Positions 25,198 through 33,789 of a stretch of 64,000 nt of DNA are shown one piece after another; position 1 is the stretch's first letter, and the number at the start of each line of letters is the position of its first letter. Origin of the DNA: TMP-7 sp038212445. Lineage in GTDB: Bacteria; Acidobacteriota; Terriglobia; Bryobacterales; Bryobacteraceae. The position numbers and the translations under genes were made by a program. The notes under the pieces were generated by a model, which was not told where the DNA came from, ran no database searches, and was given only the letters and a program-made list of their open reading frames with translations. The stretch covers positions 1 to 64,000 of the forward strand of contig JBBQUM010000024.1 of assembly GCA_038212445.1 (NCBI GenBank). Direction: 5' to 3'.

Positions 25198-26760
25198 TCA
25201 GCGACTGAACTCAGGCACCCGGACGTACTTCATAACGTGCGTGCTGATCTGCGTCTTCAGCACGTACGAGTCGATGAACCTGCGTACGCGACCTGAATTG
25301 AGAAAATCCGCGAGATAACGCGCTTCCTCGGCCGACTCCACTGCGACCGTCACCAGCTTCGCGTCGGCGATCACGCCCCGTTCCAGCACTGCGCACTGGA
25401 ACGTCGAGGACTGCTCACGCCAAGCCACGCGGTGTTCGGCGAACGTGTAAGGACCCACGTTGTACATCGACCAATACGGCATTCCGCTTTTCTCGAAATG
25501 CTGCTTGTAGTGCGCGCGTGCCGTCATCGGCTCGCGGAACCGCTCGAACCAGGCGTAGGTCAAAGGATAGTCGCGTTGCATGACGGCTTCGGCCACTGGC
25601 TTTCCGGTCGAGCTAAAATGCGGCACCAATACAAACCCCGACGCCTGCGCGACACCGTCCCGCAGGTCGCGCCCACGCACGAGTGGACGGACGAACTCGC
25701 GTTCCACCTCTGCCGTCACCTCTTCGTACTGGTTCCGTCCCGCCGACGCGCGATTGCGGATCAGCAGTGTCGCGCCCCGATCCTCCATAACGTCCACCCA
25801 GTACACGCCTGCCGCTCCGCCGGTGTGCGCTCCCACGCGTGCTCGGTACGGGGACGCGCCACGCAGGTCGTCGAACGATTCGCCGCTGCAATTTGCCGTC
25901 ACCACCCACGGCGACGAGCGATCTTCACCAATCGGACGTGCCCCGCACGGCGCGCCGTCGCGCAGGTAGGCAACCGGGTAGACCGTCTCCGTTCGGCTTT
26001 TCTCGAACACGGCGATCGCGGCGCGGGTGGTCGCTCCTTCGAATGGCCGCGACTCGCTCACCTCCTCAACGCGCACCACGCGCAGGAAGTAGCCGCCGGG
26101 CAAAGCGAGTTTGCGAAAGCCCGCGCCGCCGCCCGCTGACTGGAACAACTGCGCGGGCAGCAGAAAGGCCAGGCGGCCGTCGGGGGCCAGATAGCGGTCG
26201 GCACAGGCGAAGGTCATCAGCGCGCTCAGGTCGTCCATCGCGCCGCCCAGTCGAGCGCGCAGTCCCTTTTCGGCAAAGAGGCCGTAGTGCCGCCAGAGCG
26301 GCTCGATTCGCTTCCGGTACTCCGTCCCCAATCGCCGCCAGTTCACCCAGGGCGGATTGCCTGCGATGAAGTCGAAGGACGGGTGAGGCTGCGCGTCGAA
26401 GGCGTCCCGCACCTGGATGTCGGCGAGAGGGCAACGCGCACGCGCCATGCTGACGGCGAGCGGATGGATGTCCCAGCCGGTAGCCAGTTCACCGCACGGC
26501 GCGAGAAATGCGCCCGCTCCGCAAGCCGGGTCGAGCATCCGCTGTCCCCCATATTCGCCGCGTGACAGAACCTGCTCCACCAACCAGGGGGGCGTGTAAT
26601 ACTCTCCGAGCAAACGGCGCGCCTCCCGAGGCACCCGCGAAGCGTACTGCTCAGCTGTCGGCGAGTTTCCTAACTCGAGATGCGTCTCATAGAGTGCGCG
26701 GTCGGCAGCCTCGCCGTACAGCGGTCCGTACACCGCTCGCCACTCCTCGAAACCCGCCAT
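25198..26760 (-). CDS. Orphan N6-adenine DNA methyltransferase (Eco57I-like type)
   Basis: A 520-residue methyltransferase with SAM motif I LDPACGAGAF near residue 76 and catalytic motif IV NPPW near residue 134, in the I-to-IV order of the gamma-class/Eco57I-type adenine methylases. A target-recognition-like C-terminal half follows (VRPLVRGRDLRDG, PYTFAEHRVAWREQ, STHVMKYVRVPEF). No PD-(D/E)XK nuclease motif was noticed at the N-terminus, and no restriction gene is next to it, so it looks solitary. The target sequence is unknown. It could be a regulatory methylase or the remnant of a type IIG/BREX-like system. Confidence 0.8.
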   Translation of the reverse strand: MAGFEEWRAVYGPLYGEAADRALYETHLELGNSPTAEQYASRVPREARRLLGEYYTPPWLVEQVLSRGEYGGQRMLDPACGAGAFLAPCGELATGWDIHPLAVSMARARCPLADIQVRDAFDAQPHPSFDFIAGNPPWVNWRRLGTEYRKRIEPLWRHYGLFAEKGLRARLGGAMDDLSALMTFACADRYLAPDGRLAFLLPAQLFQSAGGGAGFRKLALPGGYFLRVVRVEEVSESRPFEGATTRAAIAVFEKSRTETVYPVAYLRDGAPCGARPIGEDRSSPWVVTANCSGESFDDLRGASPYRARVGAHTGGAAGVYWVDVMEDRGATLLIRNRASAGRNQYEEVTAEVEREFVRPLVRGRDLRDGVAQASGFVLVPHFSSTGKPVAEAVMQRDYPLTYAWFERFREPMTARAHYKQHFEKSGMPYWSMYNVGPYTFAEHRVAWREQSSTFQCAVLERGVIADAKLVTVAVESAEEARYLADFLNSGRVRRFIDSYVLKTQISTHVMKYVRVPEFSR

Positions 26761-26781
26761 GGCTAGAGTGTAATCGGTCCG

Positions 26782-27735
26782 TTAGGGATGCCACACGGCG
26801 AGCGGCGACTTCCTGCGCACAAACGACAGCCACTCCTCGGCAAACGTTGGGGACGGCATCCAGCCGGACGGCAACTCTCCGCTTGCGGCCTTGCCGGGCT
26901 TCCCGATTCTCGCGGCCGTCACGTTCACCACCGGCCGCTTCCACTCGTCCACAGTCCCCGATTCCTGAACTCTTATGTACCCCGTTAGCCCCGCTCGGGA
27001 CGGCTTGGCCAGCGCTTCGTCCAACCAGAGGAGAATTAAACTTTCGGCGTTCTGCAAACAGCAATGTGGCGTTCTGTTTTGGATGACAAACGTCCATGGA
27101 GCGCCGCGCTCGAAGTACTTTCTGAAGTAGGCATAGGGACGCTCGGTACCATTCACATTGTCGCTGCCATTCGCAATGATCAGTTGCGGCTTACGAATCG
27201 CCTCATCGGAGAGTAGGATCGTATCCATGCCGAGAGGCTCATATTGTCCAGGCGCATAATCGATGCCCGCCAGATAGCGGTCGGGGCGGTAGCCGGCGAG
27301 CCGCGCGGCTAGTGAGCCGGCGCCCGACCAACCCATCGCGATCACCGGAGCGGACGCCAGTTCGGGTCGCTGTTTCGTCAGGGCGAACTGGTCGAGCGCC
27401 GTATATAGCGCCCGTCCCACTCCCTTGGCTGGCTCCACGATCATGTCGTCGCGCTCCTTCGAGCGGCAATGCGTCGCCAGCACGAGAGCCAATTGATGCG
27501 TCCGCGCGAAGGCTCGGATTCGCGGATCGAGATACCACCTCAGGTAATCCTGCCCGCGATCGAAGATCGTCCATACCGCCCGTACCGTGTCGGCAGGCAG
27601 CGGGACCGCCAGTCTGTATTCGCAAGGATTCAGGATGTCCTCCGACGGCAGCGGAATGACCTTCGTCACGTGTTCCCCAGGCGTCTGAGCGAACCCCAAT
27701 CCGCAACATAGACAAACCAGCCATCCGGCCCTCAA
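26782..27735 (-). CDS. Secreted alpha/beta-hydrolase-fold protein
   Basis: A 317-residue exported protein with a short signal peptide (GWLVCLCCGLGFAQ) from a TTG start at 27735. The nucleophile elbow is MGWSGAGSLAARLAGY (GxSxG, near residue 135), with a preceding DLRWYLDPRIR-like lid region and a late PHCCLQNA segment that may carry the catalytic His. It resembles the esterase/poly(3-hydroxybutyrate)-depolymerase-like hydrolases of Acidobacteriota; the substrate is not readable. It lies upstream of the methyltransferase on the same strand with a 21-base gap, and divergent from the carboxylase gene. Confidence 0.72.
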   Translation of the reverse strand: MRAGWLVCLCCGLGFAQTPGEHVTKVIPLPSEDILNPCEYRLAVPLPADTVRAVWTIFDRGQDYLRWYLDPRIRAFARTHQLALVLATHCRSKERDDMIVEPAKGVGRALYTALDQFALTKQRPELASAPVIAMGWSGAGSLAARLAGYRPDRYLAGIDYAPGQYEPLGMDTILLSDEAIRKPQLIIANGSDNVNGTERPYAYFRKYFERGAPWTFVIQNRTPHCCLQNAESLILLWLDEALAKPSRAGLTGYIRVQESGTVDEWKRPVVNVTAARIGKPGKAASGELPSGWMPSPTFAEEWLSFVRRKSPLAVWHP

Positions 27736-27849
27736 TACGCACCCAATCTCTCTCGACGCATCCTCATAGACCGTTGACGGCGCCCGACACGAAATCGTTG
27801 ATGCCCGCTCGGCGCGATTTCGTCACTGCTCCTGTTACTGTGTACTCTG

Positions 27850-29397
27850 ATGTCCTCATCGAGATTGGAAGAGGTCCGGCGCAGACACGCTGCCGCCGAC
27901 GCGGGCGGCGGGCCGGCGCGCCGTGAACGCCAGCACCAGGAAGGCAAACTCGCCGCCCGCGAGCGCATTGAACTTCTCCTGGACGAAGGCTCTTTCGAAG
28001 AGATGGACAAGCTCGTCCGCCACCGTTGCCGCGACTTCGGCATGGACGAGCAAGTGATCGACGGCGACGGCTTCGTCACCGGCTACGGCCGCATTCACAA
28101 CCGCGTTGTTTACGTGTTCGCGCAGGATTTCACCGTCTTCGGCGGGTCGCTCTCGGAGACCAACGCCCAGAAAATCTGCAAGATTATGGATCTCGCGTTG
28201 AAGACCGGTGCTCCTGTCATCGGTCTCAACGACTCGGGTGGCGCGCGCATCCAGGAGGGCGTGGTCTCGCTTGCCGGTTATGCCGACATCTTCCTTCGCA
28301 ACACCATCTCGAGCGGCGTCGTCCCGCAGATTTCCGCCGTCATGGGGCCCTGCGCCGGCGGCGCCGTCTACTCGCCGGCGCTCACCGATTTCATCTTCAT
28401 GGTGGACAAGACCAGCCACATGTTCGTCACCGGGCCCGACGTTATTAAGACCGTCACCCACGAGGACGTCACCAAGGAAAAGCTCGGCGGCGCGCTCACT
28501 CACAACTCCATCAGCGGCGTGGCCCACTTCCTCGCGGCCGACGATGCCGACTGCCTCCGCATGATTCGTGAGCTTCTCAGCTACCTGCCGCAGAACAATC
28601 TCGAGGATCCGCCGCGCAAGCCCACCGCCGATCCCATCGACCGGCAGGACGCCAAACTCGACTCGATTGTCCCCACCGAGTCCAGTGTCCCCTACGACAT
28701 TAAGGACATCATCATCCGCGTTGTGGACGACGGCGAATTCTTCGAAGTGCAGGATCACTGGGCCAAAAACATCGTGGTCGGCTTTGCGCGTTTCGACGGC
28801 CGCAGCGTCGGCATCGTCGCCAATCAGCCCGCCTTCCTCGCCGGATGCCTCGATATCGATTCATCCACCAAGGCCGCCCGCTTCGTCCGCTTTTGCGACT
28901 CGTTCAACATCCCCATCGTCACCTTCGAGGACGTTCCTGGCTTCCTGCCCGGTACCGCCCAGGAGTTCGGCGGCATCATTCGCCACGGAGCCAAACTCCT
29001 GTTCGCCTACGCCGAAGCCACAGTACCGAAGATCACCGTCATCACACGCAAAGCTTACGGCGGCGCCTATTGCGTGATGGGTTCGAAGCATCTGCGGACC
29101 GACATCAACCTCGCTTATCCAACCGCTGAAATTGCGGTTATGGGCGCCGAGGGAGCGGTGAACATCGTGTACCGCCGTGAAATCGCCGCAGCCGCGGACC
29201 CGGTCGCCGCTCGCAAGGAAAAGGTTGCGGAGTTCAACGACCGCTTTGCCAGTCCCTTCATCGCCGCCGAGCGCGGCTACATCGATGACGTCATCGAGCC
29301 GCATGAGACCCGGCCGCGAATTATCAAGGCGCTTAGAATGTTGGAAACCAAGGTCGATACGCTTCCCAAGAAGAAGCATTCCAACATTCCGCTCTAA
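27850..29397 (+). CDS. pccB: Acyl-CoA carboxylase carboxyltransferase (beta) subunit, propionyl-CoA carboxylase type
   Basis: A 515-residue carboxyltransferase that moves the carboxyl group from biotin to an acyl-CoA (propionyl- or methylmalonyl-CoA). The N-terminal KLAARERIELLLDEGSFEE block, GLNDSGGARIQEGV (acyl-CoA oxyanion region), MGPCAGGAVYSPALTDF, and the C-terminal half with VPGFLPGTAQEFGGIIRHGAK and RKAYGGAYCVM are all present. Length matches PccB/MmdA. The biotin carboxylase alpha subunit is not adjacent. The following DUF1294 gene overlaps the stop as TAATG. Confidence 0.92.
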   Translation: MSSSRLEEVRRRHAAADAGGGPARRERQHQEGKLAARERIELLLDEGSFEEMDKLVRHRCRDFGMDEQVIDGDGFVTGYGRIHNRVVYVFAQDFTVFGGSLSETNAQKICKIMDLALKTGAPVIGLNDSGGARIQEGVVSLAGYADIFLRNTISSGVVPQISAVMGPCAGGAVYSPALTDFIFMVDKTSHMFVTGPDVIKTVTHEDVTKEKLGGALTHNSISGVAHFLAADDADCLRMIRELLSYLPQNNLEDPPRKPTADPIDRQDAKLDSIVPTESSVPYDIKDIIIRVVDDGEFFEVQDHWAKNIVVGFARFDGRSVGIVANQPAFLAGCLDIDSSTKAARFVRFCDSFNIPIVTFEDVPGFLPGTAQEFGGIIRHGAKLLFAYAEATVPKITVITRKAYGGAYCVMGSKHLRTDINLAYPTAEIAVMGAEGAVNIVYRREIAAAADPVAARKEKVAEFNDRFASPFIAAERGYIDDVIEPHETRPRIIKALRMLETKVDTLPKKKHSNIPL

Positions 29398-29840
29398 TGG
29401 CGAAGTCGCGAAAACGGGCGCACAAGCGGTTTGACGGCGCAGAGTTACACAGCCCGATATCGCTGTTGGCGTTCGCCTATCTACTGCTGACGACGGGCTT
29501 GGCAGTCGCCGACCTGCGAGGAACGGTCCACTGCCCGCTGTGGCTCGTCGTCTATTGCTGGGCTGTGCTCCCGCTCAGCCTGCTGACGTTCATCCTGTAT
29601 GCACGCGACAAGCGGCTCGCCGTCATCCACGCCGGCCGGACGTTCCGCGAGGGCGCCACGCGCATCCCAGAAGCGACGCTGCATCTATGGGAATTCCTGG
29701 GAGGCTGGCCGGGCGCGTTGCTTGCACAAAAGACTCTGCGCCACAAGTCGAACAAGTCTCCATTCCTGGCGATTACGTGGCTAACGGTCACTCTGCATTT
29801 GGTGCTGATCTTCTTTGCGATCCGTTTCGTCTTTCGGTGA
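29397..29840 (+). CDS. DUF1294 membrane protein
   Basis: A 147-residue protein with three or four membrane helices. The DUF1294 signature is clear: YARDKRLAV, then RIPEATLHLWEFLGGWPGAL and LRHKSNKSPF. The family has no established function and is often fused to cold-shock domains, which are absent here. Its ATG overlaps the pccB stop (TAATG), so it is probably translated by reinitiation from the pccB message. Confidence 0.85.
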   Translation: MAKSRKRAHKRFDGAELHSPISLLAFAYLLLTTGLAVADLRGTVHCPLWLVVYCWAVLPLSLLTFILYARDKRLAVIHAGRTFREGATRIPEATLHLWEFLGGWPGALLAQKTLRHKSNKSPFLAITWLTVTLHLVLIFFAIRFVFR

Positions 29841-29850
29841 AGAGCGTGCC

Positions 29851-30294
29851 TCACCGGCGGCGCTTGATTAAGGGGTTCACCACTTTTAATTGGGCGAAAC
29901 GACTGAAGTCACGATCCACCGACCATAACTCAGACACGCCATGCTGCAGGCAAACCGCCGCAATTCTTGCGTCGTGAACCTTCGGCCCAACCACCCGGCT
30001 GCTCTTGAGTATCGGCGCGAGCGATTTCCAGTGTGCCGGCCCTTCAGCAATCAATCTGAAGGTCGGACACATGCGCCAGTTCTCAACCTCTTCCATGGCC
30101 TTGTCCATCGACGAGGCTGGCGAATAAATCTTCGGATGGGTCGCGATGGCCAGAAACTCGTGAACACACTGCCACACGACACCCCACACGCGTCCGCTGG
30201 CGGCAAGCTCGTCGAGCACGGACACCGCTGCTTCGTGAAACGCAGAGTCTGCGCGGTGCGAGTACACCAGCAGATTTGTGTCAATCGCGATCAT
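29851..30294 (-). CDS. vapC: PIN-domain ribonuclease toxin (VapC family)
   Basis: A 147-residue PIN-fold nuclease, presumably the toxin of a type II toxin-antitoxin pair that cuts RNA when released. The acidic site is visible as IDTN (Asp5), VHEFLA (Glu), VHDARIAA (Asp) and SVDRDFSRF (Asp). It overlaps the upstream antitoxin gene by 4 bases (ATGA), the usual order of antitoxin then toxin. The RNA target is unknown. Confidence 0.9.
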   Translation of the reverse strand: MIAIDTNLLVYSHRADSAFHEAAVSVLDELAASGRVWGVVWQCVHEFLAIATHPKIYSPASSMDKAMEEVENWRMCPTFRLIAEGPAHWKSLAPILKSSRVVGPKVHDARIAAVCLQHGVSELWSVDRDFSRFAQLKVVNPLIKRRR

Positions 30295-30542
30295 TTCGAT
30301 GGCGTCCGGTTGGCGAGTTCCACCATCTCTTCGAACGTCATTGCCGGATTCTTCAAGCCCTTGCCTTTAACAATCGTGTGCCGCAGCTGGAACGGCCGGG
30401 TCTCTGTCGCTGCCACGGCGATCAGATCCAAGTAACTCCGAAGGCTTTCCTCCAGCACCGTCCGCACCGTCCACCCTTTGGTGCTGGCCAAATGGCGGGC
30501 CTTCTCGAGCAAGTCGTCATTGAGCTCGACCGTGGTTTTCAT
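30291..30542 (-). CDS. vapB: VapB-type antitoxin
   Basis: An 83-residue protein with an N-terminal ribbon-helix-helix-like motif (KTTVELNDDLLEKARHLA, residues 2-19) for dimerisation and operator binding. A flexible C-terminal tail (PAMTFEEMVELANRT) would cover the toxin active site. It is the first gene of the pair and overlaps vapC by 4 bases. Autorepression from the 98-base gap shared with the divergent isomerase gene is expected for this family. Confidence 0.85.
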   Translation of the reverse strand: MKTTVELNDDLLEKARHLASTKGWTVRTVLEESLRSYLDLIAVAATETRPFQLRHTIVKGKGLKNPAMTFEEMVELANRTPSK

Positions 30543-30640
30543 GTCTTCAGTTTAGCAGTAATATGGGTATATGGGTCTGGTTGTATGGACAGCCATATGC
30601 GGCAACCGATTCGTGGGTGCTCTGATATGCTATCCCTGCA

Positions 30641-31489
30641 ATGACGCTCACTCGCCGGTCCCTCCTTGCTGCTGCCGCTGCCATCCCAGCGTTCGCCAAG
30701 AAAAAGTCGGGGTTCGCCCATCCCCTCGGCGCTGAACTCTACACCGTCCGCACCATCCTTCCCAATGACCCCAGCGGCACCCTGAAGACCATCGCCGACA
30801 TCGGCTACAAAGAGGTGGAGTGCTCCCCCACCGACCTCGTCAAGTACGCGCCACTCTACAAGCAGTACGGCCTGTCCGCACCCGCCGTCCACGCCGACAC
30901 CGCGCTCATCCTCAAGGGCGACCTGTCTCAAACCATCGACGATTCCAAGGCCAACGGGGTGAAGTTCGTCGTCATGCCCTACATCGCGCCCAACCTGCGC
31001 GGCAGCGTCGAAGGCTACAAGAAGATCGCCGACGAAATGAACAAGGCCGGCGAAATTTGCGCAAAGGCAGGACTCCAGTTCTGCTATCACAACCACGCCT
31101 TCGAATTCGGCGGCAAGCCTGGCGAGCGCGCCTGGGATATCTTCATGGAGAGGTGGGATAAGAAGCTGGTGCACCTCGAACTCGACGTGTTCTGGCTCGG
31201 AGTAGCCGGCAATATCCCGTCCGACATGATCCGCCAGTTCTCCGGCCGGGTGCCCCTGATCCATCTCAAAGACGTCGCGTTCGGCACCAAGACGCAGTAC
31301 AACGAGACTGTTGAACCAGCCACGTTCCGCGCCGTCGGCACCGGTACCCTCGATTTCAAATCGATCTTGAAGGCTTGCGAAAAGGCCGGCGTCCAGCACT
31401 ACTTCGTCGAACAGGACCAGACCCCCGGTCCTCCGCTCGACAGTCTCCGCCTCAGCTACAACACGCTTCAGAAGATGAACCTGAAGTAG
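30641..31489 (+). CDS. Exported sugar-phosphate isomerase/epimerase-like TIM-barrel protein
   Basis: A 282-residue xylose-isomerase-like (AP-endonuclease family 2) TIM barrel with a twin-arginine-type leader (LTRRSLLAAAAAIPAFA), hence likely exported folded to the periplasm. Metal-binding-type residues occur in YKEVECSP, YHNHAFEF, HLELDVFWLG, LIHLKD and YFVEQDQ. Such Tat-exported isomerase-like proteins are numerous in Acidobacteriota and Planctomycetota, and most substrates are unknown. It stands alone, divergent from vapBC. Confidence 0.82.
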   Translation: MTLTRRSLLAAAAAIPAFAKKKSGFAHPLGAELYTVRTILPNDPSGTLKTIADIGYKEVECSPTDLVKYAPLYKQYGLSAPAVHADTALILKGDLSQTIDDSKANGVKFVVMPYIAPNLRGSVEGYKKIADEMNKAGEICAKAGLQFCYHNHAFEFGGKPGERAWDIFMERWDKKLVHLELDVFWLGVAGNIPSDMIRQFSGRVPLIHLKDVAFGTKTQYNETVEPATFRAVGTGTLDFKSILKACEKAGVQHYFVEQDQTPGPPLDSLRLSYNTLQKMNLK

Positions 31490-31538
31490 ATCGAGGCTGC
31501 GTCGCGCATCTCCGCACCACCTTCTAAAATAGGAGCAG

Positions 31539-32741
31539 ATGCAGCGCTCCGGCCATGCCGACCTTCCTCTCCACGGCGGACACGTTCCCGCCTGGCTCGC
31601 CGGCCGCATGACCCGACTCGGCACCGCCATTACTGAGGCCATCGTCCACGATTACGGCGCGCCCGCCTTCCTGTCGCGACTCTCCGACCCCTTCTGGTTT
31701 CAGGCGCTCGGCTCCGTTATGGGAATGGATTGGCACTCCTCCGGCATCACCACCTCCGTCATGGGCGCACTCAAGCGCGGACTCAATCCCCGCGCCCATG
31801 AACTCGGGATCTACATCTGCGGCGGACGCGGCCGGCATTCGCGCGCCACTCCCGATGAACTCCGCGCCGTCGCAGCCGGACGCTCGCTCGACGGCGACGC
31901 GCTGGTCCGCGCCAGTCGACTCACCGCTCGCGTCGACAACAACGCCATTGCCGACGGCTTCCAGATCTATCTCCATACCTTTGTCGTTACCGCCGCCGGC
32001 GAATGGGCGGTGGTCCAGCAAGGCATGAATGAGCGCACGCGCCTCGCCCGCCGCTACCACTGGCATTCGCCCTCCATCCGCGACTTCACGTCGAACCCGC
32101 ACACCGCCATCGTAGGCCGCAACGAGGGGACGATCCTCAATCTTGTGGACGGTCAGGCGCTCCCTGCGCGCGAGGCCCTGCTCGCTATCGCGCACGAGCA
32201 TCCCGACAAGACTCTCGCCGAAGCACGCAAGCTGGTCATGCCGTCGCATCATGAGGTGCGCGCGGAGAATGTCGACTTGAAGAGGCTCGGCGCCGTCCTC
32301 GCCGTCGCCTACGAACGAGACCTCCGCGACTTCGCCTCGCTGCTTCTGCTGGAGAACCTTGGACCACGCACGCTGCAATCACTCGCGCTGATCGCCGAGG
32401 TGGTCCATGGCGCACCCAGCCGCTTCCGTGATCCTGCGCGGTACTCTTTTTCGCTCGGCGGCAAGGACGGTCACCCGTTTCCGGTTCCGCTCAAGACCTA
32501 CGACGAATCGATCGACGTGCTCCGGCGTTCGCTCGACGCTGCGAAGATCGGCGATACCGACAAACTCGACGGCTTCCGCCGTCTTGAGCAATTCACCCGC
32601 GCTGTCGAGTCGCGCTGTCAGCCCACAGCCGACTTTGACGCGGTGATTGCCCATGAACACGAAATCTCGCCGTCACTCAACGGCCGCACTGTAATGGTCG
32701 ATCGCCGTCCGCGAAAGTCGCAGCTCAGTCTCGATTTCTAG
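31539..32741 (+). CDS. DUF763 protein
   Basis: A 400-residue protein matching DUF763. It begins RSGHADLPLHGGHVPAWL, which is characteristic of the family. Other marks are GITTSVMGALKRGLNP, GIYICGGRG, a YHWHSP segment and, near residue 270, a helix-hairpin-helix-like LLLENLGPRTLQSLALIAEVVHG. The function is unknown; the HhH-like stretch suggests nucleic-acid contact (inference). The last six residues, QLSLDF, fit the QxxLxF form of a DNA sliding-clamp-binding peptide. It follows the isomerase by 49 bases and does not look functionally linked to it. Confidence 0.8.
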   Translation: MQRSGHADLPLHGGHVPAWLAGRMTRLGTAITEAIVHDYGAPAFLSRLSDPFWFQALGSVMGMDWHSSGITTSVMGALKRGLNPRAHELGIYICGGRGRHSRATPDELRAVAAGRSLDGDALVRASRLTARVDNNAIADGFQIYLHTFVVTAAGEWAVVQQGMNERTRLARRYHWHSPSIRDFTSNPHTAIVGRNEGTILNLVDGQALPAREALLAIAHEHPDKTLAEARKLVMPSHHEVRAENVDLKRLGAVLAVAYERDLRDFASLLLLENLGPRTLQSLALIAEVVHGAPSRFRDPARYSFSLGGKDGHPFPVPLKTYDESIDVLRRSLDAAKIGDTDKLDGFRRLEQFTRAVESRCQPTADFDAVIAHEHEISPSLNGRTVMVDRRPRKSQLSLDF

Positions 32742-32763
32742 CTCTTCGATCCGTAGTCGGCTG

Positions 32764-32909
32764 CTATTGACGGGCGACGTGGTCCAGCAGGGTAGCGTTG
32801 GAGACCGCAGTCTCGCGGCCCTCTGACTCGATCACCAGGTGCGTTGCCGTGATGGCGGTGAGCACTCCCTGGTGTCCAAGCACTTCAAGCGGCTCATGCT
32901 GAGAATCTT
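32764..32909 (-). pseudogene. Out-of-frame C-terminal end of the MscS-like gene
   Basis: Downstream of about 32,900 the frame of the preceding MscS-like gene runs into unrelated residues. A shifted frame instead reads a coherent beta-domain tail (HEPLEVLGHQGVLTAI, then HLVIESEGR and VSNATLLDHVARQ) that stops at TAG (32764-32766). The shift lies near the AAGATTCTC stretch (32901-32909). Restoring a single missing base would join the two frames. This is either a real frameshift mutation or a sequencing/assembly error. Confidence 0.75.
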
Positions 32910-33563
32910 GCGCGCGTAGAAGCCGGCAGCGATGTTCCGGATAATGTCACGGGTGCCGAGTCCGAAAGAGAGTCCAAAGGCCAGTGCGGCGCCGCCCAGG
33001 ACGAAGCTCGTGACAATCCGAACAATATCGGTGTCGATCTTCAACTGCGCGATGGCCATCATGGCGCAGACGAACAGGATGACGCCTGAAACAAGCTTGC
33101 CAAGCGCGGGTGCGAATTCAATCCCCGAACTTTCGGCCGACTGCGCGACGGTTTGCCTAGCGAACTGACCGACGGTGCTGCCCAGAATGAGCAACAGCAA
33201 GGCGGCGAAGATATTCGGCAGGTAAGCGAAGAAAGCTCCGATTGCGCTCGAGATCGCCACGATGCCGAGCGCGTCACCGGCGGGCCTGGCGAGAATCAAC
33301 AGCACCAGAAAATAGGCCAGACGCGGAAACAGCACAGTCAGTTGCTGCCGGATTCCGAGCCGCTGGAGCGCCTGGTCGATGCCCGCTTTGCCGACCAACT
33401 CGTCAACGCGAACCTTTGCCAGGGTGTACCGCAGAACCTTCTCGACGATCTTAGCGACGATCAATCCGAGAATGACAAGCAGGATGCCCACAGCGACTTT
33501 GGGCAGCCTGGCAATGGTGGAATCTAGAAGTCCGCCAAATGCCTGTTCCAGTTTCTCTCTCAT
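32832..33563 (-). CDS. MscS-like membrane protein with conserved TM-helix repeats (frameshifted C-terminus)
   Basis: A 243-residue reading frame with about five membrane helices. A 'conserved TM helix' segment (VAVGILLVILGLIVAKIVEKV) and the pore-like FVLGGAALAFGLSFGLGTRDIIRNIAAGFYARK are of the small mechanosensitive-channel type. The last ~30 residues (after ARKIL) are not homologous-looking: the true C-terminus continues in another frame to 32764. Its ATG overlaps the stop of the small basic protein gene by 4 bases, so it is the third gene of an ECF-sigma operon. As it stands the channel would lack its beta domain. Confidence 0.75.
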   Translation of the reverse strand: MREKLEQAFGGLLDSTIARLPKVAVGILLVILGLIVAKIVEKVLRYTLAKVRVDELVGKAGIDQALQRLGIRQQLTVLFPRLAYFLVLLILARPAGDALGIVAISSAIGAFFAYLPNIFAALLLLILGSTVGQFARQTVAQSAESSGIEFAPALGKLVSGVILFVCAMMAIAQLKIDTDIVRIVTSFVLGGAALAFGLSFGLGTRDIIRNIAAGFYARKILSMSRLKCLDTRECSPPSRQRTW

Positions 33564-33772
33564 CGTCGAGTCTCCTTGCCTGTTCCGAATGCCTTCATCA
33601 GGTGCTCAACAACGCCGATTAACTCGACGAGAATCACTTTGGGGAGGTGCCATGAGTACGATGCGACCTGTGTCGTAGCGCTTCGCCGGTGGATCTTGCG
33701 GCGGACGCGCCCAATGAAATCCGTCGAGGGCTCGAACTCCTCCTCCCTGAGGAAGTCGAGTGGTCGCCCCAA
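33560..33772 (-). CDS. Small basic protein of an ECF-sigma operon
   Basis: A 70-residue protein. It has a polar N-terminal half (EEEFEPSTDFIGRVRRKIHRR) and one hydrophobic segment (VILVELIGVVEHLM) that could be a membrane or amphipathic helix. I recognise no named family, although small proteins of this layout follow ECF sigma genes in Acidobacteriota. It starts 17 bases after the sigma stop and overlaps the MscS-like gene by 4 bases. A membrane-tethered regulator of the sigma factor is possible but unproven. Confidence 0.65.
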   Translation of the reverse strand: MGRPLDFLREEEFEPSTDFIGRVRRKIHRRSATTQVASYSWHLPKVILVELIGVVEHLMKAFGTGKETRR

Positions 33773-33789
33773 CTGTTCATCAGATGGGT

